Shown one piece after another: positions 34,574 through 41,493 of a DNA stretch of 64,000 nt. The notes beneath the pieces were generated by a model. The model did not search any database. It was not told the DNA's origin and worked only from the letters and a program-made list of their open reading frames with translations. Location of the stretch: positions 1-64,000 of the forward strand of contig NZ_SKBU01000013.1 of assembly GCF_004337705.1 (NCBI RefSeq), in the 5' to 3' direction. Every line of letters begins with the position of its first letter. The first letter of the stretch is position 1. A program made the position numbers and the translations under genes. This DNA comes from Rubrobacter taiwanensis (lineage in GTDB: Bacteria > Actinomycetota > Rubrobacteria > Rubrobacterales > Rubrobacteraceae).

Positions 34574-35101
34574 ATGGATGCGAGCAGTAAGAACGGTGCG
34601 GAGCGCCGGCGGATCGGGGCGAGCCTCTTGGTCCCCACCGCGCCGGAGCGGGTCTACGCCGCCGTGCTGGACGCACAGAGGTTCCCGGAGTGGGCGGCGG
34701 GCGTCAGAGGCGTGGAGATCCTGCGCCAGTCCGAACCTCCGAATTCTCCCGGCATGGTCTCCGAGTGGGAGGTCTCGGTGCTGGGGGTCCGGCGCAGAGT
34801 GGTGAGCGTTCTGGAGGAGACCGAGGCCCCGCGGCACCTGCGCTGGTCGTACGTCTCCGTACTCGACGGCTGGGGGGAGTGCCGGATCCGGCCGAACGGC
34901 TCCGGTACTCTGGTGGAGTTCGCGACCGAGTTCCGCGTGTGCGAGCCGCACGTGGAGCGGCTGCTCCGCTCTCCCATCTCCGAGAACGTGATGCGCCACT
35001 ACCTGCAGCGCTCGCTGCTGCGGCTGGGCGAGATCTCGCTCCCCGACGGCCAGGGCCGGGACGGGGTCCGGGTCGGCCCCCTCGGCGGCCTGAGAGGATA
35101 G
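34574..35101 (+). CDS. SRPBCC-family (polyketide cyclase/START-like) protein
   Basis: A 175-residue helix-grip protein. It begins like the family (GASLLVPTAPERVYAAVLDA then QRFPEWAAGVRGVEILRQ), continues with beta strands and closes with the long C-terminal helix (SPISENVMRHYLQRSLLRLG). Members bind hydrophobic ligands; no specific function is apparent. It stands alone and ends at a strong hairpin. Confidence 0.82.
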   Translation: MDASSKNGAERRRIGASLLVPTAPERVYAAVLDAQRFPEWAAGVRGVEILRQSEPPNSPGMVSEWEVSVLGVRRRVVSVLEETEAPRHLRWSYVSVLDGWGECRIRPNGSGTLVEFATEFRVCEPHVERLLRSPISENVMRHYLQRSLLRLGEISLPDGQGRDGVRVGPLGGLRG

Positions 35102-35104
35102 AGA

Positions 35105-35128
35105 GAGCGGCCCTTCGCGGGGCCGCTC
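35105..35128 (+). terminator. GC hairpin between convergent genes
   Basis: A 9-bp perfect stem (GAGCGGCCC with GGGCCGCTC) around TTCGCG lies between the SRPBCC gene and the convergent ferredoxin gene. There is no T tract on the plus strand, but the position fits a shared transcription end. Confidence 0.55.
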
Positions 35129-35152
35129 CCCTAAAAACTCAGGCGAGCCCGG

Positions 35153-35398
35153 CTACCTCAGAGCGTCGAAGTCGGTCTCCTCGGCCTCGGTGATGTACTT
35201 CTCCTGGTCCTCGGGAACCTCGTCCTCCGGGTAGATGGCCTCCACCGGGCACTCCGGCTCGCAGGCCCCGCAGTCGATGCACTCCTCCGGATTGATGATG
35301 AACTTCTCACCACCGTCGTAGATGCAGTCGACCGGGCAAACCTCCACGCAGCTCTGGTCCTTGGTCCCGATGCACGGCTCGGTGATCACGTATGTCAA
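35153..35398 (-). CDS. 7Fe-type ferredoxin (3Fe-4S/4Fe-4S)
   Basis: An 81-residue soluble electron carrier. Cysteines appear as [20 protein letters not shown] and [20 protein letters not shown]. The first cluster motif has eight residues (IGTKDQSC lengthened) and VEVCP, as in actinobacterial/Thermus FdxA with one 3Fe-4S and one 4Fe-4S cluster. The acidic C-terminus is usual. The start is TTG after GAAGGAGG. Three inverted repeats 80-136 bases upstream suggest control by the Crp/Fnr-type regulator encoded next to it. Confidence 0.9.
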   Translation of the reverse strand: MTYVITEPCIGTKDQSCVEVCPVDCIYDGGEKFIINPEECIDCGACEPECPVEAIYPEDEVPEDQEKYITEAEETDFDALR

Positions 35399-35476
35399 TC
35401 CGGCCTCCTTCGCACTCCGCCTGCAACTCTCCCTGCCCGGACATTACCGCACCGGAAGAGAGATGACCACCGGCCA

Positions 35477-35534
35477 TTGACGGCCGTCAACCGAGATCAT
35501 GACCCGGGTCATGAGGAACCGTGATCCAGATCAC
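35477..35534 (-). promoter_or_regulatory. three tandem Crp/Fnr-like inverted repeats
   Basis: Three palindromes occur within 58 bases: TTGACGGCCGTCAA (35477-35490), TCATGACCCGGGTCATGA (35497-35514) and GTGATCCAGATCAC (35521-35534). TTGAC-N4-GTCAA and GTGA-N6-TCAC match Fnr/Dnr- and Crp-type consensus forms. They lie between the ferredoxin start and the 3' end of the Crp/Fnr gene, upstream of ferredoxin. The remainder of the 35399-35629 gap holds no gene. Confidence 0.7.
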
Positions 35535-35629
35535 GCAGAACAGACCGCCCGGAGATCCGGGGCGCTACTGACAACCGTTATCAAGAGGGAGCATAGCGGG
35601 TATGTGGCTGTGTTGCAACCCCGGCTTTG

Positions 35630-36385
35630 CTAGGGGTCTCCGGTACGCGCCCGCAGGCCGGCGGGTTCGAGGATGATGATGGACTTACCGTCCAGGGCGA
35701 GGATGCCTTCTCTGGCGAGCCGGGAGAGTGTACGGGAGAGGGCTTCGCGTGAGATACCGGTCGCTTCGGCCATCTCGTGTCGGCTGAGGGAGGGTTCGAA
35801 GACCACGCCCTGTTTGGTCACCCGGCCTTCTTCGGTGGCGAGTTTCAGGAGCATTCGGGCCACGCGTTGGGGAGCGCTGTGGAAGACCAGATCTCCGACG
35901 AGCTCTTCCAGTTCGCGGACCTCGCGTGCCAGCACCCGGGAGAGCCGCACGGAGGCGCCCGGGAAGCGCTGCATTATATCCGTCAGTTCGTTGTGGAAGA
36001 TGACGTAGAGCCCGCAGTCGGTGAGGGCGGTTGCGCCGTGGCTGCGGGGTTCGCCTTCGAGCGAGGCTGAGAGTCCCAGCACGGAGCCGTCTCCGAGGAC
36101 GTTCAGGATCTGGGCTCTTCCCCGGCGGGAGGTGCGGTAGAGTTTGATCCGTCCCTCGCGCAGCAGGTACACGCTCCCCGAAGGCTCGCCTTCGCGGTAG
36201 ATGGAGGTGCCCTCGCCGACCTCCAGTGCGGTAACCGCACCTGCCAATGCCTGGAAGAACTCCTCGCCCAGCCCGGCGAACGTTTCGAACTCCTGCAGCC
36301 CTTCCAGCCGGGTCAGATGTTCTATGGCCCGGCAGCGGGCTCCGGGCTGGCGGGTCCAGGCGGGGGGCGCCGTCTCGCGCGACAT
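35630..36385 (-). CDS. Crp/Fnr-family transcription regulator
   Basis: A 251-residue regulator. The cyclic-nucleotide-binding-type beta barrel runs about 25-140 (VGEGTSIYREGEPSGSVYLL then REGRIKLYRTSRRGRAQIL), followed by the dimer helix and a Crp winged helix (SLSRHEMAEATGISREALSR then TLSRLAREG). The cAMP-binding arginine-serine pair is not obvious, and there is no N-terminal Fnr cysteine cluster, so the signal is open. The ATG at 36383-36385 is chosen because CGGAGG stands four bases before it; a longer frame to 36457 lacks an SD. Its likely sites are the palindromes downstream of its own gene, in front of ferredoxin. Confidence 0.88.
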   Translation of the reverse strand: MSRETAPPAWTRQPGARCRAIEHLTRLEGLQEFETFAGLGEEFFQALAGAVTALEVGEGTSIYREGEPSGSVYLLREGRIKLYRTSRRGRAQILNVLGDGSVLGLSASLEGEPRSHGATALTDCGLYVIFHNELTDIMQRFPGASVRLSRVLAREVRELEELVGDLVFHSAPQRVARMLLKLATEEGRVTKQGVVFEPSLSRHEMAEATGISREALSRTLSRLAREGILALDGKSIIILEPAGLRARTGDP

Positions 36386-36523
36386 CAGACCTCCGTCCGG
36401 TGTGTGGGCGACGCAAACATCATCCCCCTTTATACGCCATGCGGGGCGGTTTTGCATGAGCGGTCCCGGGATGGGAGGGTTTAAACTGGTGGGCGTTGCT
36501 GTGCTCGACCGATAGGAGTAGAG

Positions 36524-37234
36524 ATGCTGGAAGGCAAGACCGTTCTCATAACCGGGGCGAGCCGGGGGCTTGGCAAGGCGCTGGCGCTGGCCTGCGCGCG
36601 GGAAGGGGCGGATCTCGTCCTCAACTCCCGGAGCGCGGAGTCGCTGGAGCCGGTGACCGTGGAGGCCACCGGCTTCGGTGTCCGCGTGATGCAGGCTCCG
36701 GGGGACGTGACCGACAGCGGGTTCGTGGAGCGTATGGTTTCGGAAGCGGCGGAGCGCTTCGGGAGGATAGACGTTCTATACAACAACGCTGGCATCCTGG
36801 GCCCGCGGGTCGAGATAGTGGAGTACCCTGAGGACGAGTGGCGGGCGGTGCTGGAGGCGAACCTGACCGGTCCTTTCCTGGTCTCTAAGGCCGTGATCCC
36901 GCACATGCCCGAGGGCGGTTCGATCGTGAACGTCACCAGCGGCGTGAGCGTTGAGGGCCGGGCGAAGTGGGGGGCCTACTCGGTGAGCAAGTTCGGTCTG
37001 GAGGGGCTGACCCAGATCCTGGCCGCCGAGCTCCAGGAGCGCGGCATCCGGGTCAACTCCGTGGACCCGGGCGGGATGCGCACCGAGATGCGGGCCGCCG
37101 CCTACCCGGACGAGGACCCCATGACCCGCATCCCGCCCGAAGAAAACACGGACGTCTTCCTCTATCTGGCCTCCGACGACTCGCGGGGAGTGACGGGCCG
37201 GCGCTTCAAGGCCCAGGAGTTCGGGCGCGGCTGA
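36524..37234 (+). CDS. short-chain dehydrogenase/reductase
   Basis: A 236-residue classical SDR. Cofactor motif ITGASRGLGKALALACA, the NNAG motif as LYNNAGILGP, and the catalytic Ser-Tyr-Lys as NVTSGVSVEGRAKWGAYSVSK are all present. The C-terminus ends in RRFKAQEFGRG. The ATG follows TAGGAGTAGAG. The substrate is unknown. The AbrB-type gene follows 27 bases later. Confidence 0.9.
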   Translation: MLEGKTVLITGASRGLGKALALACAREGADLVLNSRSAESLEPVTVEATGFGVRVMQAPGDVTDSGFVERMVSEAAERFGRIDVLYNNAGILGPRVEIVEYPEDEWRAVLEANLTGPFLVSKAVIPHMPEGGSIVNVTSGVSVEGRAKWGAYSVSKFGLEGLTQILAAELQERGIRVNSVDPGGMRTEMRAAAYPDEDPMTRIPPEENTDVFLYLASDDSRGVTGRRFKAQEFGRG

Positions 37235-37261
37235 CCGGTCCGGCCGGAGGAGGGATCTCTC

Positions 37262-38296
37262 ATCGGTTTCGGACTCATCCTGAGCTTACTGCTCGGCCTG
37301 GCAGGAGCCGTGGCAGGATACCGGCTGGGATTGCCCGCCGGAGTTCTCACGGGAGCTCTGGCGGGAATGGGGCTGGGGAAGGTCGCCATGGGGCTGCCGC
37401 CGGTCCCCGCTCCGCCGGAGGCGAACGCGGTGCTGCAGGTCATGGTCGGCATCATGGTGGGCCTGCGCATGTCGCGGGGCGCGATCCGCTCGGGAGTACG
37501 CTCGCTGGCGCCGGCAGTCCTGGTCTCGGCGGCCATGATCGCCGTGGGCGTCGCGGCGGCGCTCGTGGCTGCGCGGCTGACCTCCCTCGACCCGGTCACC
37601 GCTCTCTTCGCCGCCGCACCCGGCGGGCTGACGGAGATAGTGGTGGTGAGCGCCGCCTTCGGCGCTGACGGGGCGGCCGTCGCGGCGGTGCACCTCGCCC
37701 GGCTGCTGACGGCCATCGCGGGGATCAACCTCCTGCTGGCCTACCTGAACCGTAAGGAGTCCGGAACCAGGCGCAGCGCACCGCCCCTCTGGAGCGAGAG
37801 CAGAGGAGACTGGCGGCGGCTGGGACTGGCCACGGCGGCCGGGGCAGCAGGAGGCACTGCGGGCCTCCTGATCTCCATCCCGGCCGGGGGCGTGATCGGG
37901 GCCCTGGCCGGCTCGGCCGCCTTCCGCCTGCTGACGGAGAACCCCGTCCCCGTGCGCCAGTACGGACTCGGAGTGCAGCTGCTCGGGGGAATGGTTATCG
38001 GGCTTGGCCTCTCGGCGGAGTTCTTCGCCGAACTCGTCTCGCTCGCCGGAGCCGGAGCCATCCTCATCTCTGCCCAGATGCTGCTCTGGATCTCAATGAG
38101 CCTCCTGCTCGCCCGCCTCTTCGGCCAAGATAACCTGACCGCCGCCTTCGCCGCCGCACCCGGCGGGATGGGCGAGGTGATCGCCACCGCAAGCTCGGCC
38201 GGTGCCAACACGGTGGTCGTCGCCTTCATACACCTGGTGCGCCTCAGCACCATTATCGTTGTCGTGCCCGCCCTGATCTCGCTCTTCCCAAACTAG
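37262..38296 (+). CDS. AbrB-family membrane protein (PF05145 type)
   Basis: A 344-residue membrane protein made of two similar halves. Each half carries an AAPGG motif: LFAAAPGGLTEIVVVSAAFGADGA and AFAAAPGGMGEVIATASSAG (about 117 and 300), each followed by VVAFIHLVR-like text. This is the AbrB (AidB-like duplicated membrane) family found near transport and regulatory genes; function unknown. The first membrane helix is encoded from position 37262, but there is no ATG/GTG/TTG there: an ATC lies seven bases after GGAGGAGGG. The next usual start, GTG at 37310, would cut helix 1. Confidence 0.72.
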   Translation: MGFGLILSLLLGLAGAVAGYRLGLPAGVLTGALAGMGLGKVAMGLPPVPAPPEANAVLQVMVGIMVGLRMSRGAIRSGVRSLAPAVLVSAAMIAVGVAAALVAARLTSLDPVTALFAAAPGGLTEIVVVSAAFGADGAAVAAVHLARLLTAIAGINLLLAYLNRKESGTRRSAPPLWSESRGDWRRLGLATAAGAAGGTAGLLISIPAGGVIGALAGSAAFRLLTENPVPVRQYGLGVQLLGGMVIGLGLSAEFFAELVSLAGAGAILISAQMLLWISMSLLLARLFGQDNLTAAFAAAPGGMGEVIATASSAGANTVVVAFIHLVRLSTIIVVVPALISLFPN

Positions 38297-38343
38297 CCCG
38301 TCTTCAGAACCGGTGAGAGCGCAGGCACCCCCATCCCCGACTT

Positions 38344-38353
38344 TTGTATACAA
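38344..38353. promoter_or_regulatory. GntR-type operator half of a pair (TTGTATACAA)
   Basis: A perfect 10-base palindrome TTGTATACAA, matching the core of the longer operator at 38471-38482. The pair lies 127 bases apart in front of the GntR gene and suggests two regulator dimers, possibly with looping. The stretch 38297-38620 contains no other gene. Confidence 0.6.
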
Positions 38354-38442
38354 CCCTTGACGGTCTCCCACCCATCTTCACCGTCCGACCGGGAGTACAC
38401 CCATAATTAAGCGGCATATATAGGAAATTTCTCCCCGGACTC

Positions 38443-38482
38443 TTGACACGAATGTTGCCGCACAGGTATGATTGTATACAAT
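38443..38482 (+). promoter_or_regulatory. promoter and overlapping operator of the GntR operon
   Basis: TTGACA (38443-38448) and TATGAT (38467-38472) are separated by 18 bases, a strong promoter. The perfect palindrome ATTGTATACAAT (38471-38482) overlaps the -10 end and the start of transcription, the classic place for a repressor. ATTGTATACAAT-type boxes are the usual target of FadR-subfamily GntR proteins. Autoregulation of the downstream operon is inferred. Confidence 0.8.
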
Positions 38483-38620
38483 AGCCTTGCGGTCTGGAGG
38501 CAAGGGCCGCATACGGGGAGTGAGTGTAACGGAGGAGCGAGGATATCTTGGGTTCTTCTTTCCCGGCCGGGGGGCTGGAAGTTCGGGCGGTTTTTCGTCC
38601 GGTTTGGCGGCGCGGGCGCT

Positions 38621-39328
38621 ATGCGGGGTGGGGTCTGGGTGGTGAGTGAGGCTCTGCGGGACGGGGGGCGTTCGGGAGTTCTGGAGAGCATCCGGCATTC
38701 GATCTTGGTCGGGGAGTATGGTCCGGGCGAGCGGCTTGTGGAGGAGCAGCTGGCCCGGCGTCTGGGGGTAAGCCGGACTCCGGTCAGGCAGGCTCTTGCG
38801 ATGCTCGAGGCCGAGGGGCTCGTGGAGATAGCGCCCAACCGGGGTGCCATGGTCTGTGGGTTCACCATTGAGGAGGTCTGGGACATCTACGATCTGCGGG
38901 CTGTGCTGGAGGGGCATGCTGCGCGGCGGGCTGCCGCCCGCATCCGGGCGGAGGAGCTGGAGCGGTTGGGAGCGCTTTGTGAGCAGATGGAGAGCGTAAA
39001 GCCCGGCGGCTTCGGCGACCGGGAGGAGGAGATCCGGTGTCTCGTACGGCTCAACAACGACTTCCACGGCGCCATAGTCGAGGCCAGCCGCAACCGGCGG
39101 CTCCGGCATCTGGTGCAGCGCACCGTCCAGCTGCCGCTGGTCTTCAAGGCGTTCTTCTGGTACACGCCCGAGGAGCGGTTCATCTCGAATCACTACCACC
39201 GCCAGATCCTGCGGGCGCTCGAACAGGGGGATGCCGAGCGGGCCGAGATCGTGATGCGCGAGCACGTCTACGAGGGCCGGGACTTCGTCATCCGGGCCCT
39301 GGAGGAGGAGCGAGAGAATGAGAGGTAA
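38621..39328 (+). CDS. GntR regulator, FadR/FCD subfamily
   Basis: A 235-residue repressor-type protein. The winged helix includes LVEEQLARRLGVSRTPVRQA and LAMLEAEGLVEI; the C-terminal all-helical FCD domain shows DIYDLRAVLEGHAARRAA, NNDFHGAIVEASRN and NHYHRQILRALEQGD, with the D/H residues that bind a metal and acid ligands. The ATG at 38621 lies after the promoter/operator; a GTG 21 bases on is also possible. It overlaps the CoA-transferase gene and should respond to a carboxylic acid linked to that pathway. Confidence 0.88.
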   Translation: MRGGVWVVSEALRDGGRSGVLESIRHSILVGEYGPGERLVEEQLARRLGVSRTPVRQALAMLEAEGLVEIAPNRGAMVCGFTIEEVWDIYDLRAVLEGHAARRAAARIRAEELERLGALCEQMESVKPGGFGDREEEIRCLVRLNNDFHGAIVEASRNRRLRHLVQRTVQLPLVFKAFFWYTPEERFISNHYHRQILRALEQGDAERAEIVMREHVYEGRDFVIRALEEERENER

Positions 39329-40520
39329 GCGGCCGCTGGAGGGAGTGCGGGTCGTAGAGATGGGGAGTCTATTGGCCGGGCCGTTCTGTGGCCAGCTGCT
39401 CGGGGACTTCGGGGCGGAGGTCATAAAAGTGGAGCCGCCCGGCAAGGGCGACCCGATGCGGGAGTGGGGCCGGCACCGCAAGGAGGGGCGTACTCTTTGG
39501 TGGCCGGTCATCGCCCGCAACAAGAAGAGCGTGACGCTCAACCTGCGCGAGGCCGAGGGGCAGGAACTGGCCCGGAGGCTGGTAGCCGAGGCCGACGTGC
39601 TGGTCGAGAACTTCCGGCCCGGCACGATGGAGAGGTGGGGCCTCGGCTACGAGAAGCTGCGGGAGATCAACGCCGGCCTTGTAATGGTGCGCGTCTCCGG
39701 GTTCGGGCAGACCGGGCCGTACAGAGACAGGGCCGGCTTCGGGGCCATCGGCGAGGCTATGGGCGGCATCCGGCACGTGACGGGCTTCCCGGACCGGCCG
39801 CCGCCCCGGGTGGGGATCTCCCTGGGCGACTCGCTGGCGGCGACCTTCGGGGCTTTGGGCGCGCTCACCGCCCTATACCACCGGGAGCACAACGGCGGGC
39901 TGGGACAGGTGGTGGACGTCGGGATCTACGAGGCCGTGCTGGCGCTGATGGAGAGCACGATTCCCGAGTACGCCCTCACCGGGCATGTCCGGGGCCGCAC
40001 CGGCAGCGTGCTGCCCTTCGTCGCGCCCTCCAACATCTACCCTACAAAAGACGGGGACTACGTGCTCATCGCGGGTAACGCCGACACTGTTTTCAGGAGG
40101 CTTGCGAAGGCGCTCGGGCATCCGGAGTGGGCTGATGATCCCAAGTACGCCACGCACCACGCGCGGGGCGAGAACATGGAGGAGTTGGACGCCAAGATCT
40201 CGGAGTGGACCGGGGAACGCACCGCCGAAGAGGTGCTCGACACCATGGTCGAGGCCGGGGTTCCGGCGGGCAAGATCTTCACCGCCCGGGACATGATGGA
40301 GGACCCGCACTACGCGGCCCGGGAGAACATCATCCGGGTCGAGGACCCCGAGATAGGCGAGGTCCCGATGCAGAACGTCGTCCCGCGCCTGACCGGGACG
40401 CCCGGCGAGGTCCGCTGGACCGGCCCGGCTCTAGGCCAGCACAACGAAGAGGTATACGGGAAGCTGCTCGGGTTGAGCGGGAAGGAGCAGAGTACGCTCA
40501 AAGAACGGGGGGTCATCTAA
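39318..40520 (+). CDS. class III CoA-transferase (CaiB/BaiF)
   Basis: A 400-residue CoA-transferase. Typical text: EGVRVVEMGSLLAGPFCGQL then LGDFGAEVIKVEPPGKGDPM, the NKKSVTLNLR segment, LVENFRPGTMERWGLGYE and GFGQTGPYRDRAGF. The catalytic Asp lies in the GISLGDSLAATFG region. It moves CoA between carboxylic acids, activating the substrate of the next step. It overlaps the HMG-CoA-lyase-like gene by one base (TAATG). Confidence 0.93.
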   Translation: MRGKRPLEGVRVVEMGSLLAGPFCGQLLGDFGAEVIKVEPPGKGDPMREWGRHRKEGRTLWWPVIARNKKSVTLNLREAEGQELARRLVAEADVLVENFRPGTMERWGLGYEKLREINAGLVMVRVSGFGQTGPYRDRAGFGAIGEAMGGIRHVTGFPDRPPPRVGISLGDSLAATFGALGALTALYHREHNGGLGQVVDVGIYEAVLALMESTIPEYALTGHVRGRTGSVLPFVAPSNIYPTKDGDYVLIAGNADTVFRRLAKALGHPEWADDPKYATHHARGENMEELDAKISEWTGERTAEEVLDTMVEAGVPAGKIFTARDMMEDPHYAARENIIRVEDPEIGEVPMQNVVPRLTGTPGEVRWTGPALGQHNEEVYGKLLGLSGKEQSTLKERGVI

Positions 40521-41413
40521 TGCGCGTCGGGGTAGTCGAGGTGGGGCCGCGCGACGGCCTGCAGAACGAGGAGAAAGTTCTATCTCCGGAGGTGCGGGCG
40601 GAGCTGTGTAACCGGCTGGCCGAGGCTGGGCTGAGCAGGATCGAGGCTGCAAGCTTCGTCCATCCCAGACTGGTGCCGCAGATGGCCGGGGCGGAGGAGG
40701 TGATGTCCGGGCTGCGCCGCAGGGAGGGAGTGATATACGCCGGGCTGGTGCTCAACGAGAAGGGCTACGACCGGGCCGTCGCCGCCGGGGTGGACGAGGT
40801 TCGCTACGCCTTCCCCGTCACCGGGACGTTTGCAAGACGCAACCAGAACACCACAGTTGAGGAGGCCATACAGCTCTCCGGGAAGCTCGCCCGGCGCGCC
40901 AGAGAGGACGGCCTCCGGTTTGGGGTAACGCTCAGCGTGGCGTTCGGCTGTCCGTTTGAGGGGAAGGTGGAGGCGCAGCGGGTACTCGAGATAGCCGCGG
41001 AGGTGGCCCAGGAGATGCCCGGCGAGCTGGTGCTCGCCGACACCATCGGGGTGGGGGTGCCCGGTCAGGTGCGCGAGCTGGTGGAAGGAGTGAAGGGCCT
41101 CGGGGTCAAGGTCGGATGCCACTTCCACGACACGCGCAACACGGGCATCGCCAACGCCCTGGCGGCCCTGGAGTCTGGGGCCGAGGTGCTCGACGCCTCG
41201 GTCGGGGGTACGGGGGGTTGTCCGTTCGCGCCGAGGGCTACGGGCAACATAGCAACGGAGGACCTCGTCTACACGTTGCACGGAATGGGATATGAGACCG
41301 GTATAGATCTCGGTTCCCTCATAGAAGTTGCCTCGTGGCTCGCAGAGCAGCTAGGTAAAGAGCTTCCGGGGCGTGTCTACAAGGCCGGCGGCTTCGCGCC
41401 CGTGGCCGGGTGA
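40520..41413 (+). CDS. HMG-CoA lyase-like enzyme (HMGL family)
   Basis: A 297-residue TIM-barrel lyase. It begins VVEVGPRDGLQNEEKVLSPE and has EAASFVHPRLVPQMAGAEEV, metal-binding HFHDTRNTG and the loop DASVGGTGGCPFAPRATGNI with the catalytic cysteine. These match 3-hydroxy-3-methylglutaryl-CoA lyase and relatives that cleave 3-hydroxyacyl-CoA to acetyl-CoA and a ketone or aldehyde. Pairing with a CoA-transferase suggests thioester formation followed by C-C cleavage. Confidence 0.9.
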   Translation: MRVGVVEVGPRDGLQNEEKVLSPEVRAELCNRLAEAGLSRIEAASFVHPRLVPQMAGAEEVMSGLRRREGVIYAGLVLNEKGYDRAVAAGVDEVRYAFPVTGTFARRNQNTTVEEAIQLSGKLARRAREDGLRFGVTLSVAFGCPFEGKVEAQRVLEIAAEVAQEMPGELVLADTIGVGVPGQVRELVEGVKGLGVKVGCHFHDTRNTGIANALAALESGAEVLDASVGGTGGCPFAPRATGNIATEDLVYTLHGMGYETGIDLGSLIEVASWLAEQLGKELPGRVYKAGGFAPVAG

Positions 41414-41493
41414 GAGCGGGGAGAGATGGGGATCGTCGGGTGGGGTAAGCGCCGGTGGTCTGAGCCGGCGGTTAGATTTTGGAAGGAGAGTAT

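Noticed and set aside
35105-35128. Calling the GC hairpin a confident Rho-independent terminator
   Set aside because: There is no T tract on the plus strand, so it is listed only with moderate confidence.
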